DNA from: Cristatella mucedo
Taxonomy: Eukaryota; Bryozoa; Phylactolaemata; Cristatellidae
Direction: 5' to 3'
Length of the DNA: 62,000 nucleotides
Assembly: GCA_009760855.2 (NCBI GenBank)
Contig: WPIO01000018.1
Location: forward strand, 4,595,001-4,657,000
Positions within the stretch are counted from its first letter, which is position 1; the number at the start of each line of letters is the position of its first letter. A program made the position numbers and the translations under genes. Below, piece after piece: positions 1-11,117 of this stretch. The notes below the pieces were generated by a model. It was not told the origin of the DNA, ran no database searches, and worked only from the letters and a program-made list of their open reading frames with translations.

Positions 1-1212
1 CGCCTCGCTTCGCTGCTGCGGCGAGCGGCCGCGGCCGCATCGTAGGCGAAGCGCGGAAAGCGAGCGCTCGCGCGCGTCGAGACGAGCGCGCGACAGTCGC
101 TTGAACGAAACGGGAGTCGTCGACGAAAGAAAGCAAAGGTCCGCCGCGTGGCAGCCTCTTACGAAGGCGACAAAGAGTGTGGCGGAAGCGCGCCGCCACC
201 GCCGCCGCCGCGAGGTCCGTTCGTGGTGGCCACCGCGAACGGACCTCGCGGCGGCGGCGCGGAGCAGGACGAGCGCCGCCGCCGCCGCTGAAAGGCCGCA
301 GGCTGCGGGCGCGGCGGCCGCCGCGCGAGCCGCGTGGCGAACGGGCCGACCGACCGACCGCCGCCTCCGCCGCGGTACAGTGAAGTCTGACGTTACTCCT
401 GCGTGCGGTTTTTTTAATTTTTAGCGCAGGTTGCATTCAGCCCCTGACGCAGCTGCACGTGATCGCGAACGTCCCGGCAGCCGCGCATCCGCCCAAAGTC
501 GCGTGCGCGGACGCCCGCGTAAAACCGGATGCAAGCCGCCTCCTGTGACGTCACCGGATTCTAGATGCTTCCGGCGAGGCGACGATTGCTGCGCCTTCGC
601 GCCGCGTCCGCGCCTTCCCTGAGGGGTGCGATCCGAATGTCGCTCGCCGCTTCCATAGCCTCGCCTAGCCGCGCGCACGCCACTCGTAGCCGCCGCCTTC
701 GCCTCCACTGGTACTCGCGGTCAATCGCGTGAGTGGGACATTGCCCAAATAATGGCGGCTAGTATATTTTCTTCTTTTTTTATGTTGCCGGCTTCGCCAT
801 TCGCCAGAGAGCCGTTCTCGGCATCCGCTCTCCGAAACGCGCTCCGTCGCTCTCAATCTGCAGCAACAGTGGCAGCCGGTCTTAGCAGCAGCAGCGTTCG
901 AGCGTGAGCGTAGCGCGATTCGCTCTACGAGTTCGCGTCAAGTGCGCCGCGCCCGCCCCCTTGTTGTTGCGCCGCTGCACCGGAATGCTTCGACCGCGTC
1001 ATCTTTTGAGTTTTCTGTAGCGCGGCGAATGGCGCGCTCTGAGCAGCCGGCTCTTTGAGCCTCCTCCTCCGAGTCTCATCCCGTCCTGTCATCCTATACT
1101 TTCAGCCCTCGTGCCATCCTTTCCTTTCCTCACAAGTGCACACTATCCTTTCCTCCGTCCTATTCCTTCTTATCCGTCTAGCCTTCCTGCTGCTCAGCAA
1201 ACGCAGCGCCTC
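1..1212. other. G+C-rich stretch, no gene recognised
   Basis: This stretch is CpG-rich and starts with GCGGCCGC-type palindromes. Short frames exist on both strands, but none resembles a known protein and all are biased to Arg, Ala and Ser, as expected from base composition. It could be the promoter or first-exon region of a gene outside the window, but nothing here proves that. A pyrimidine-rich segment near 1060-1200 leads into the LINE fragment that follows. Confidence 0.5.
201..258. repeat. 58-nt near-perfect inverted repeat
   Basis: Positions 201-223 and 236-258 are exact reverse complements (23 bp). The 12-nt spacer 224-235 contains the palindrome GGTGGCCACC, so the whole segment can fold into one long hairpin or cruciform. 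No transposon coding sequence or target duplication is visible around it. Confidence 0.85.
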
Positions 1213-1965
1213 GTTTATGCATCCGATCCCTGTCCAAGATTAGGAGCTGTCTCCCACAGTGGCTTGTAAAAAATTTAACTAGCTCTCTAGTTCTGTCTCG
1301 GCTTGATTATTGTAATTCCCTTTTGGCTGGGCTGCCAAAGAAACCTATTATGCCACTACAGCGGACTATGAATATGGCTGCAAGGCTGGTCTTCAAGTCC
1401 CAGCGTTTTGAGCACGTGTCTCCTTTGCTGAAAGGGCTAGGATGGTTGCCGGTTGAGCAAAGGATACAGAGCAAAGTTCTTACGCTAACCCACAAGGCCC
1501 GCCACGGCTTGGCTCCTTCGTGCCTAGCTGAGCTGCTGCATCAGTTTCAGCCTGTTTGCGCCCTCAGGTCCTGTGTGGACAATAAATTAGCTGTCCCATT
1601 CCTCCGCTTAAAGGCCTTTGGCGACAGAAGCTTTAGCTCTGCAGGTCCTAGACTGTGGAACTCGCTTCCACAATTCTTACGCAGCGACAACTACTCTCCT
1701 ACTGCCGACTATGACACATCCTTTTCAGCGGTCCTGAGCTGCTACTTCTATGCTACTCACTACCTCAACTGCTCTCCTAACTCTGCTATGCTTCCCACTT
1801 TCTCTTTGTTGCGTGAGACGAAGTCTGTTGGCCACCGAATGCGTACCGAAAGCCGCTTAGGCTGTGAGTGCGCTATACAAAACTCTCCTGCGTAACACCC
1901 ACATGGTCTTTATGACTTTGTGGAGTTACAGACGGAGATACATCATCAATTACAGGCAGCCCACT
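1213..1965 (+). mobile_element. LINE family A (CR1/L2-type), 5'-truncated copy A1
   Basis: This is the 3' third of a non-LTR retrotransposon and is nearly collinear with the better copy at 58,255-58,980. The frame encodes the region downstream of the reverse transcriptase catalytic motif, with the typical CR1/L2 signature SRLDYCNSLLAGLPKK, then a WLPVEQRI block, and ends at the stop at 1893-1895. About 70 bp of 3' UTR follow, up to a CATCATCAATTAC tail. Copy A2 ends in ATTAC repeats at the same place, so the tails correspond. The endonuclease and catalytic domains are absent, so the copy is dead on arrival, as usual for incomplete reverse transcription. Confidence 0.9.
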
Positions 1966-2157
1966 TTCTACTTTGGGCACTGCGTTCACCATAGCAGGCT
2001 GCTTAACGTGGTAGCCAGCGTCTGCTTATGTTTACATTAAAATTGACGCGTTTGCACAGCTAGTATTTGGCTTGCAGTTTCTTCCTAAACACTAAATCCT
2101 ACAACCTAAACCCAAAACGAAAAACCTAATCCCTAAGTAACAAGCCCTAAATAATAA

Positions 2158-2325
2158 TCGCTGGTCTGGCCCAGTGGTCAAGACTCCCCGAACCAAGGTC
2201 AAGGTGAGTGTATATGTTGAATGAGGTCGTGGGCTCATGCTTCGTGGCATAGGTGAAGCGCCAGCGTAGAGACTAAGTTCTCTTAAAGTGCAATACAAAT
2301 TATATATATATATATGTATATAATT
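2158..2325 (+). mobile_element. SINE family S1, tRNA-derived
   Basis: The head reads like a tRNA gene 5' half with an A-box-like segment, followed by GAGGTCGTGGGCTC at the B-box position. The tail contains GCGCC, AGAGA, TTCTCT and an AT-rich (TA)n end. The same order of blocks occurs at 9462, 44509, 47518 (minus) and 49250 (minus). This copy is diverged. Confidence 0.7.
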
Positions 2326-2695
2326 TATTGAAATTTTTTGAAACTTGTATATATATATATATATAAATTAGCGGATCTTCCGGCTCAGGAGCGGGGACCG
2401 CATGGCTTCCGAGCCGGTAATGGCGTCGCAGGCGCAGTGCCGCCTTAATGCCCTTCTATCCGCACGTGGGATGCCGAGGTCGGCCAGGCTAGCTTCGTCG
2501 TTTGGCCACCAGCCGCCGAGAGCTCCGACCGCGAAGGTCCTCGCCGACTGCCGACCGTTAGCCAGCGGTCGGGAAAGATGGGGCTATGGCGTCACGCCTA
2601 TTAGCCTTTTCCCTCGATGCTCGCTTCCTTATATTGACTTATATATAACTTCTCAATATAAACTACTTATTATTATTATTAGTTTGCTTCCTTAT

Positions 2696-2757
2696 ATTGA
2701 GCTCGAGCCGATCGAGCTTCCGTATGAGCTCGAGTTTACGGAAGCTCGAGCTCATGA
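2696..2757. repeat. Cluster of overlapping inverted repeats
   Basis: GAGCTCGAG and its inverses recur several times. The arms GAGCTTCCGTA and TACGGAAGCTC flank a 12-nt spacer, and a second pair (ATGAGCTCGAG and CTCGAGCTCAT) overlaps the first. Alternative hairpins are therefore possible. Just upstream, GCTTCCTTATATTGA is repeated (near 2626 and 2686). Confidence 0.7.
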
Positions 2758-3211
2758 CTTTAAACGAGAAGCGGAAGCGGTCGCCAGCAGGGTACCGCGC
2801 GCCGAGCCGGTCGCTGCGAGCCGACGTCCACCATCTTTTCTTTCGCGAACGCGCGCGTGCCTCTGTATCCGATCGAACGCTCGGCCGCCGCAGCGGCGGG
2901 CGTCGCTCGGCAGAGCGGCGGAGGCGGCCGCAGGCCCGACCGATCGAGTTCGCTGCGCTAATGGGGTTTCCGTAGACGTCGCCCCTGTCTTTCCGGTGCG
3001 AGACAGAAATAGCCGCGGTTCGTGTAGCGTTGGCCGCTGGCGGCGTGCGGCGGGCTGCCGCGTCGAAGTCGGTCAAAACCGCCTAGCGCCCGGATCGCGT
3101 TTCGACGGCCGACGGCTTTCTGCGCGGCCGGCCAGTGCTGCTGCGCGCTTCGCGAGCGGCCCGAGCGACGGAGCTCGCGGCGGCGTCCGCCCCACCCAGA
3201 CGTCACCGGAG

Positions 3212-3231
3212 GCCGCTGCGCGCGCAGCGGC
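3212..3231. repeat. 20-nt perfect palindrome
   Basis: GCCGCTGCGCGCGCAGCGGC is its own reverse complement. It lies in CpG-rich DNA with no coding context. Confidence 0.75.
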
Positions 3232-3540
3232 GCCAGCGGAGCGAAGCCGCTCGATGCCCCGTGCGACTCTGGCGGTGCGGGCGCAGGCCCCCTCACTGGC
3301 CGTCGGACGAGTGTCCCGCCTCCGACTCAGACCTAGGGCTATCGGGAGCCTACGCTCTTGCTCTCGACAGCGTTTCGGCTTTGAATCACCGCCTGAGCGC
3401 CGCTTGTACCGGCCCGAAGAGTCGACTAGGGCTTCGCACGCGGCATGCAGGAATGCAGGCGTACAATGCTTATTGCATTTGGATGCTGAGCTGCAGCTAT
3501 TGATGTCCACGGCTGGGTACAAGAGACCACGACGCCTACA

Positions 3541-3559
3541 GATAAAGAGAGAGAGAGAA

Positions 3560-3635
<76 letters not shown>

Positions 3636-3690
3636 AAAGACAGGCAAATAAGTAGATTGATAGATAGATGGATAGATAGACGGACAGACC
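3541..3690. repeat. (GA)n microsatellite followed by (GATA)n
   Basis: About 90 bp of GA with occasional AAAG interruptions is followed by a short GATA/GACA-like tract from about 3655. Glu/Arg frames on one strand and Ser/Leu frames on the other are translation artefacts. Confidence 0.95.
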
Positions 3691-4314
3691 TGACAGAACG
3701 GCTACGCATTGCGAAAGTAAGACAAATGAGAAAAGAAAAAGAGAGAGAGTTGGCATACAAGCGGTTCTCCTCCATTTGCAACATTCGTACATTTGAGTCT
3801 AATCTGACTGCAGAATGTTGCAGTCAGTCGTGTCAGTCGTGACAGCTGCAGACAGGCCTGTCAAACTGGCTGGCATTGCTAGTCGCCGCATGCGCTTAAT
3901 TTGCATTCGATCTCGAGCCGCACGGATCGACTCGCTGGTTCTAATCAGGACATAATGGCCGCGGGCACCGTAGCGACCTGGCACATGAAAAGTGCACCGC
4001 AACAGTACAGTACAGCCCTCGCGCCTTGGATTTCGCGCTGGGAAAGTAACTGGCGGCGGCGGCGGAAAGTTCTAGGCGCCGCCGCCGCAGGGATGCCGCA
4101 GGGAGGAGGAGTCAAGGCTCGCCGCTCGAATGCTTTCTCGCCGTTTGCTACGAAACAGCTGCCTGGAGCCGTGATAGTCCGACGAATTCCTTGCCGCCGC
4201 CGCCGCAAAGTCATTCGTCGCGATAGATTCGCGCGCTGCCCAGTCATTCAGAGTCAGGAGAGCAAGGTTTTAAGACTCGAATGGCCGCTCGCTTAGTGCC
4301 GCTGCAGCTGCGCC

Positions 4315-4396
4315 GCTAGTGCACGCCAGCCGGCTGGCGTGCACTAGCGCCTGTCGGCAGCGAGCGGCGGCCTCCACAGTTTGCGGTGGAGGCCGC
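4315..4396. repeat. Two adjacent hairpins
   Basis: 4315-4348 is a perfect 34-nt palindrome with no spacer. After 18 nt comes a second hairpin with arms GCGGCCTCCAC (4367-4377) and GTGGAGGCCGC (4386-4396) and an 8-nt loop. A (TA)n tract begins 9 nt later. No transposase or target duplication is visible. Confidence 0.85.
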
Positions 4397-4405
4397 GACA
4401 CAGCA

Positions 4406-4432
4406 AATATATATATATATATATATATATAT
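4406..4432. repeat. (TA)n microsatellite
   Basis: Pure alternating TA, directly after the double hairpin. Confidence 0.9.
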
Positions 4433-5395
4433 CGTAAAGAGTATTAGATGGAACAGGAACTGCCACCTCATCGCTGTGCGGTCCGGGTCGCATCGCTGAC
4501 GGTAGATTTGGATATTCGATCTTATGCGTATTCTCCTTGCTGAAGCCCTTCGCGTTAGTGATACAAAATAGCAATCCGTTGCATGGTTATTTTTCTCTCT
4601 CCAAATAATTGGTACTCCAAATGGCATGCATCTGCTTTGACTTTTAAACCACTGTTTCAAATTTACCACATCCGGCTTGCGAACCATATGTGGTGGCGCG
4701 CGTGTCTTACGCTGATCTTTTAGTTTGCACGCGAAGTAGGCGTGATAGCGCTTTTTGGTGAATGGTAGCATTGTTTGGTGAATGCACTAATCGCTGTATC
4801 CTCTGCTCTTTTGTCGAGAATCTCCCGCCTTTCTGTAGCAGAACGTAAGCAGGGAGTTCTTACACTCCCTTGGCAATGTAGATCACAAGTATCCATTGAT
4901 TTAAGAAACCATATCAACCAACAACGTGGCTAAATGTTAATGACATTTATGTTCGTTAAGTGACCGCAAAGGGCAAACCTAATGAAAGCCAATATCATTA
5001 CACATAGTGCGTAATGTTAAAGTGCGCCCGACCTTTAATAAACAAAATCTACCAAACCTGACGTGCAAAAGAGAAAGACTCCAACGTAAATCATCGTTTG
5101 TGCTGCACATGTATAAAATAATAACAGATGCCAGACAACTGATATCATGCAGACCAGTGTAATGAATGAGTTCGGTACCAATCTTGAACTCGTCCAGAGA
5201 AAGAATGCAAAGCCTCGAAGCGAATGGAGCGACCGCGCGAAGTCGCCGGTCGCTGCGTCTTGACTCGCAAAAAGCGACTCGATCGACGCGACGGCGATCG
5301 CTGTAGAGTCGCATTAGCGCCGCTCTGCAGCCTGTCGACTTGCCTGGCAACGCGGAGCCACTTCTCACATATCCGTGTCGTGTCACAGAACTTGT

Positions 5396-5463
5396 ATTAT
5401 ATTCATATTATTATATTTATTATATTCATATTATATATATTCATATTCATATATATATATATC
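5396..5463. repeat. AT-rich TATTCA/TA repeat
   Basis: Irregular repeats of TTATATTCATA end in (TA)n. They form an AT-rich island between G+C-rich blocks. Confidence 0.8.
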
Positions 5464-5730
5464 GTCATTACATTAGCAGCATTATCTTCTGATCTTGTAA
5501 GGAGATCTCACGATCGACTAGCGAACTCGGAAAGGAATTTAGAGGAAACCGCACAGCTCTTCCGGCTTCGAATGCTGAGCCGGCGTTTATTTAAGCTGGC
5601 ATTTATGCGCGGCGGTGCACGTGACCGCCGTGACGGACGGACGGCTGCAGCTGCAATCGAGGCGCATGGCTGCACCCTCGCCGACCGAAGGCGTCAATGG
5701 CGAGCGCGCCGCGCGCCACGACTCGACGGG

Positions 5731-5845
5731 CGATGGACTCCCGCGACGAGTCTCCGACTCGAGGCTCGCGACGATTTTCTTCGTTGCGGGAGTCCGTCGC
5801 ACTCGAAACTCGTTCACTGTGAGAGCGGTGGCTCCGCCACCGCTC
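5731..5845. repeat. Pair of inverted repeats
   Basis: Arms 5731-5749 and 5781-5799 pair over 19 bp with two mismatches around a 31-nt loop that itself contains GAGTC/GACTC arms. A second hairpin at 5823-5845 has 10-bp arms (GAGCGGTGGC and GCCACCGCTC) around TCC. This is the same side-by-side layout as at 4315-4396. Confidence 0.75.
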
Positions 5846-6237
5846 GAGACGCTGCGCGGCGCGAGCCGAGCGATGGCGGTCGATGCGGAAAATTTCGTCC
5901 ATGCAGAAGTTTCGCGCCGAGGGAGTGCGGAGGGGGCGGACGATTCGGCGATTTGGTGATTCGGCGACTCGAAGGCCGAAATCTCTTGCGCAAGCCAACC
6001 AGCGGCGCCGCCGCCGCCGGCACTATGCGGCGGCGCACCGTTTGCGCCGGCCGCGAAGCGGACAGCGGCGGGCTATCGACGAGTCCCGCTCCGGCCCCGC
6101 CCCGCCGCCCCCTCCCCGGTCCAGCGCTCGCGAGCTCTTTCTTGCAGGCGCGCGTGCGCGCGCGGCCGATGGCGTTTCCGGCGTGTACGGTCTCTTTCGT
6201 GTAAACTTATTCCGCGGCCCTCGAATCTCGTCGCAGC

Positions 6238-6299
6238 AGCTGTTTCTTTCGCAGCGGCGGCGGCGAAAGAAACAGCTACCACCCTGCCTGGCGGTAGCT
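6238..6299. repeat. Two overlapping hairpins
   Basis: Arms 6238-6252 and 6263-6277 are exact 15-bp complements (AGCTGTTTCTTTCGC and its inverse). The end of the right arm is reused as the left arm of a second hairpin, AGCTACC (6274-6280) with GGTAGCT (6293-6299). Confidence 0.8.
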
Positions 6300-7375
6300 G
6301 CACTATGCCCGAGCCAGAGGCAATTGGCTGTCGATCGAGGCGCTCCGATGCTTTCGCAGGGCAAGCGCGTAGCCTTCGTGCTGCTTCAGCGCCACTCTTC
6401 TGCTCGAGCGGAGCGTCCTTTGTCCGTCCCAGCGACGGACGGCCGCTTCCGGCCGCGTCTGGCTCCCGAGCCCAGGCGCAGATGGCGGAGATGGCGCGCG
6501 CGGCGGCGCAGGAGGGGGAGAGATAGCATCGCCGCTTCGAGCGGCGTTTCTGGCGGTTCGTTAGTGGGGAGGGGAGGGTTAGGCTGGGGAGGGCGGCTCG
6601 CAAGCCCGCACCCGTCGCAGCTCAGACGTGTAGCGTGTAGCGCTGCCTCCGCCCAGACCTCCTCTGCAGCCTTTCAGCCCTTCGCGTCCGCCTTCGGCTC
6701 GGCCGCGCGAGCTCTCACGCGACGTCGCCGAGCGCGCGCTCGACGGCCGGCAGCCGCGCGCCGCGATCCGCGGTGGCCGGAGTCAAGCCGGAGGTGCTCG
6801 GCGGCTACTGGCCTCGCGGCGCTGCTTTGAGCGGCGCCGCGGCGGAGCGAACAACAAGCGGCGGCGCAAGTTGCCCCCCCCCCCGGCGCTGTCGCCTTGG
6901 ACCAGCCGCCAAGCCGGTCGGTCGGTCGGTTTGGAGGGATTTCTTGCCCAGGAGGCGCGGCTGTGCCTGGAGCGGTGGCGGCCGCCGCCGCGCGCTGAAG
7001 TGCAGGTGACTCGGCGATCGCGACGAGTCTGGTGCGCCCGCCGCTGCCTCCACGAGTCTGCAACCTTGGCAATATGCGCCACGGCGACTAGCGAGGCAAT
7101 CGAGCTTTCGGCACGTAGCGTCGCCACCGCCTCAATCCGCGCGCATCGCGTCCGCCCGAGGCTGCTTGAGCTGTGCGGAGGCGCAGGCTGCGCGCCCGCC
7201 CGTCCGTCCGTCCGTCATTTTGGCTTCGTTGGGAGCTGCCTCAGCAGCTAGGCTTCCTTCGCCCGAGTTCCGGCTGAGATTAGTCGCCCAAGGCGCCGAT
7301 TAGACGCCAAAGATTAGTTGCCAAAGGCGCCGTCGTCGTCTCGTCGGCACACACTTAGTATGGCACTATGCCAAC

Positions 7376-7399
7376 GAGAGAGAGAGAGAGAGAGGGGGT

Positions 7400-7443
<44 letters not shown>

Positions 7444-7482
7444 CAAACAGACAGAGAGAGAGACAGACAGACAGACAGAGGT
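7376..7482. repeat. (GA)n/(GACA)n microsatellite
   Basis: GA repeats pass into GACA repeats and back. No coding context. Confidence 0.95.
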
Positions 7483-8199
7483 AGTGTGGCGGAATTAAGA
7501 GAGAATCGCCAAATCGATTCGTTGCTGGGAAATTGGGAGTCGCGGAAATTGGGCTTCCAAGCGTCCGTAGTGCCACGCGATAGCTGCCGAGCCGCTGGCA
7601 GGTAGAGCAGACGACAAGCCGCTGCACGAGTGGCTAGCTAGCCACGGCACAGGCCAAGAGTTCAGAATGAAGGAAATTGCCGCAAGTCTAGACGCGACGT
7701 CACGAAGGAAGGCGCTAACTAGTTCTGTCTGTCGTTTTCATGTCCAAGTAGGCGCCGATTTTGGTCCTAATCTGAGAGTGGAAAACCGACTTGACTTTGG
7801 AGCACGCGGTGTGCTCATCCAACGACAAGCCGTTGCACGGAGCAGCCGCCCGCGGGCGCCCCGAAAGCGGGCGGACGTTGCTGAAGCGACGCCATATGAG
7901 CCAGCAGGATCGGAGGGAGGCGAGGCGTGAGGGTGGCACTGGTGAGCTCGCCCGAGACTCGCTAGCTCCCTCTCATCGTCGTTCTGCATCAGGAAGTTAG
8001 TGGCGGCCATCGCAGAGCGGCGGCGGCCATCCAAGTGCGCATGCGTCGATGCAGTCAGCCAGGGTTGCGATACGAGTGTGGAGCAAGGCTCAGCAGCGTC
8101 GAAGGATGAATAGGACAGCTGAGTATCATTGACGCCAAAATGGAAGCCACTGTTGTATTCGGTGAAGATTTGGCCACAGAGGAAATACGAGACGAGACG

Positions 8200-8310
8200 G
8201 AGATCAAGACGGAGACAGACACAGAGAGAGGGGGAGAGACGGAGGGAGGAAAGTAGGGAGACAGACAGTGGCAGACAGACACAGAGGGAGAGAGAAAAAT
8301 AAATAAATAA
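8200..8310. repeat. Purine-rich GAGACA tract ending in (AAAT)n
   Basis: Irregular GAGA/GACA repeats end in AAATAAATAAATAA, which directly abuts the 3' end of the minus-strand SINE S2 and may include that SINE's own tail. Confidence 0.8.
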
Positions 8311-8311
8311 A

Positions 8312-8482
8312 GACTAGCTGATTCCACAGCCTGTTTTTTATAGCGACAGAAGAGCCTTTACGGCTATCGCCACCGCTTGCAGGGGCCGTATAGAATCGCC
8401 CTCAGCAGGATTCGAACCCACGACCTCGGTACCGAAGTCGCTAAAAGCAACAGCCTCACCTAGTGTGTCGTTACGGCTCACC
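8312..8482 (-). mobile_element. SINE family S2, tRNA-derived, near full length
   Basis: Read on the minus strand it starts GGTGAGCCGTAACG, has an A-box-like segment, then CGAGGTCGTGGGTTCGAATC, which contains a near-consensus polymerase III B box. A hairpin segment follows (ATCGCC, spacer, GGTGGCGATAG-like) and then the family tail GAGGCTGT-GAATCAGCTAG. The same blocks occur at 36709-36900, so both ends can be placed by comparison. Confidence 0.85.
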
Positions 8483-9461
8483 AAAGAAAGTGAGAGTGTG
8501 CGTGCATGTGTAAGCGGTGAACGGAAGCGGTGGATTCGCCAGCTATCTATGTGGGTTATTAAGCGCAGGGTCGCCTAAACAGCTAGGAATTATTGCTGCC
8601 GACGGTTAGAGTTAGAACCCTATGCAATGTGCTGAGTTGCTTCCCATTCTAACGGGACGGACGCCCAGTAGACGCGAAGTCAGCGGCGCTATGTTTACGC
8701 CCGGCGTACACTTAAGCGTACGCGCGGCAGCCCGCCGAGCGAAAAGCCTCGCTTTCTTCCGGAACCTTCCGAGGCGGCGGAACGCTTCCGGCTGCCTCAA
8801 CCTCTGCCGCCAACCTCGAGTGACCCCGGGGCTCTTCGACTCCAGGACCCTCGAGGTCCGTCCGTCCGTCCGGTGGGCGCCGGGCTCACGCACGCTCTAT
8901 CGATTCGTACTACTTCCGCTTCAGCACACGCCACGTGCCCAGAAAGGTGTGCATTTCCCCTACTGGGATGCCATGCCAGTGTTTTTTGCGTTTGACACTA
9001 AAATTATCATTATAATCGTCGTTATCGCACGGGCATCATCCACGCGGCGCCCGTCGAGACTCACCAGCTGCGCCCGTCTTTCGCCTTCCGACGTCCGACT
9101 GTGGCCGCAGTGCGACCGCAAGCTAAATTGTCTCCGCTTTGCTCGCGCTCCGCATCGCTGGACGTCGGGCTGCCGCTCCGGGGGCGGGCGGGCGGCGGCA
9201 GCGGCCGCTCGTAAGCGTGCGCTTACGCGTCGTTACGATGCCTGCGCTGGCGACACGCGCGTCTGTTCGAAATTACACGGCAAGCACCGACGCTTCAAGT
9301 ACCGTGTGCGACGCGTCTGCTTTTTGCACAAGAAAAACACTCGGTTGTTCACATTTTTTCCATCCCAGGTACAGTGGTTCTAAACGAGCCGAGCCGCCGC
9401 ACCTAAAACTTGCGAAAGATGGCTTGCGATAGCTTTTTCTCTCTCTCTCTCTCCTCTCTGC
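8483..9461. other. No gene recognised
   Basis: Mixed sequence with an 18-nt inverted repeat at 9208-9225 (CGTAAGCG and CGCTTACG), short CCGT repeats near 8860, and a CT tract at about 9432-9455. A 253-aa frame at 8622-9383 shows no recognisable domain. Confidence 0.5.
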
Positions 9462-9605
9462 CGCGCTGGTTTGCCCCAGGGGTTAATACGCTCGCCACAC
9501 CGCGATCAACATCTGGCCAACGTCGTGGGCTCGTGCCCCGTGGCCTATATAGCGAAGCGCCTGAATAGAGACTACATTTCTTAGGGTGCTATACATTGAA
9601 TTATC
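9462..9605 (+). mobile_element. SINE family S1
   Basis: The head GCTGGTTTGCCCCAGGGGTT resembles the 5' half of a tRNA. The B-box region is GTCGTGGGCTCGTGCCCC. The tail has the LINE-B-like order GAAGCGCCTGAATAGAGA, TTTCTTAGGGTGCTATA, then ATTGAATTAT. It abuts a CT microsatellite. Confidence 0.8.
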
Positions 9606-9606
9606 T

Positions 9607-9699
<93 letters not shown>

Positions 9700-9702
9700 G
9701 CT
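9606..9702. repeat. (CT)n microsatellite
   Basis: Nearly pure CT of about 95 bp, immediately 3' of the S1 SINE. Confidence 0.95.
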
Positions 9703-10639
9703 CGAGAGCGCCTCCTTGCTTTCATTCGGCTCCGACAGAAATTTGGTTTACCGCAATTCGAAAATAGATATGGCAAGTAAATAGGCATGGCATGTAAATA
9801 GGTGTGGCAAGTAAATAGAGCAACAACAGCTTGGGATAGCCGTTTCCCGCCCCCCCCCCCCAAAGCTGCGGTCCTCCGCTGGGGGGGGGGAGGGGAGGGG
9901 ATCGGATTGAGGCGTATTTGTACTATGCATAGAGTTACAGGCTGAGAGTTGACCGCTGGGGGCGCCACTACCTGACACGTTCTACACAGATACCAGCTAT
10001 TTAAGTAATTGTTTGATGCCAGCTAAGGGCTTTATCGTTGCCATTAACTAGACCCGGGCCCGAGTAACGCTCCTACGCACAGGCCCTTAATTAGGCAGGA
10101 GCTTATTTTGGCAAGGCTACAGGAAGCAAGCTTCCGCTGTAAACAGCGCTTACAGTATTAGTAACTCTGAACGAGTTGGCTCGAACCGCGACGGCGGCGG
10201 CGCCGCCTAAGCTGGGCGCCGTCCGCTGCCGGGGCAGACCGAGAACGCGATTAACCTGGCCGCCGTACTAAATCTCTGCCGCCCGGGGGGGGGGGGACTA
10301 CGCCATTTTGCATGGGAATGAGTGCAACCTGTGAGAGAGCGCCGACAGGCGAGAGCGCCATCGGCGCTAGAGCCTGTCAGCCCGCGGCTCGAAACGTCGC
10401 GGATGGTACAGGTCACCCCGCGTTGGCCGCCGGAGCAACGGGCCACAGCTAACGTGCAGCTCATCATTACCCAATTATAGGGCGCAGCTGGCGAGGGCCG
10501 CGCCGCTCACGCGCTCCTACCAGGAAACCGCGCGGATATAGGCGAGAATTCTCAGAATTCGTAAAATCGGTAACGGCGTTGCAGGGACGTCGGACAGCAT
10601 TGGTTCGATTAGCCGTCGCTCTCTGGGGAACAACGCAAC

Positions 10640-10915
10640 GGTCAGATCAAGAGAGAAGACTGAGAGAGACAGAGAGACACAAAGGCAGAGAGAGATACAT
10701 ACAGAGAGACAAGAGGGACAGAGAGGGCGAAACATACAGAGAAACAGAGCAAGATACAGAGAGACAGGAAGACAAGAGACACAGGGAGAGAAACATACAG
10801 ATAGACAAGAGAGAGGGGGAGAGACATGCACAGAGAGACAGAGAGAGAGAGAGAGAGAGGAATATACAGATCTACAAGAGAGACACTGAGTGAGAAACAT
10901 GCAGAGAGATCGGAG
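10640..10915. repeat. Complex GAGACA/ACAGAGA low-complexity repeat
   Basis: Irregular repeats of AGAGACA, ACATACAGAGA and related words over about 275 bp. The frames through it are artefacts. Confidence 0.9.
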
Positions 10916-11082
10916 AGGGCGGGATGCGGTTGACGGCCGGCGGGGGGCGGGGCCGCTCGCAGTCTGCCGACACTGTTTCCCGCGCTTCGCAGAAGGCATC
11001 ACACCGGCGGTACGAAGATGCCGTTCGTCTGTCGGCTGCTGGCTAGTCTCGCCGGACAGCGGACGCCGCCGTGCTTTTCTCA

Positions 11083-11117
11083 CGTACCGGCCGCGGGGGC
11101 GATACTCGGCCGGTACG
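11083..11117. repeat. Hairpin, 10-bp arms
   Basis: CGTACCGGCC (11083-11092) pairs exactly with GGCCGGTACG (11108-11117) around a 15-nt loop. Confidence 0.75.

Larger units (their letters stand above)
2326..8199. other. Long G+C-rich stretch, no gene recognised
   Basis: No reading frame here resembles a known protein. The longest one (2402-3655) is low-complexity and runs into a GA microsatellite. The stretch holds the inverted repeats and microsatellites listed separately. Between them the sequence is mixed, with AT-rich islands at about 2620-2700 and 4440-5200 and strongly CpG-rich blocks at about 2780-3330 and 5600-7250. Undetected short exons are possible. Confidence 0.5.

Noticed and set aside
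2086-2160. Telomere-like CCTAA words (also 18,140-18,235)
   Set aside because: No regular period. The words are mixed with unrelated sequence, so an interstitial telomere is not supported.
2402-3655. 417-codon plus-strand frame
   Set aside because: Low-complexity Arg/Ala/Ser composition, long overlapping antisense frames, and its end lies in a GA microsatellite. No domain recognised.
8622-9383. 253-codon plus-strand frame
   Set aside because: No recognisable domain. Composition and overlapping frames are as expected for this DNA.
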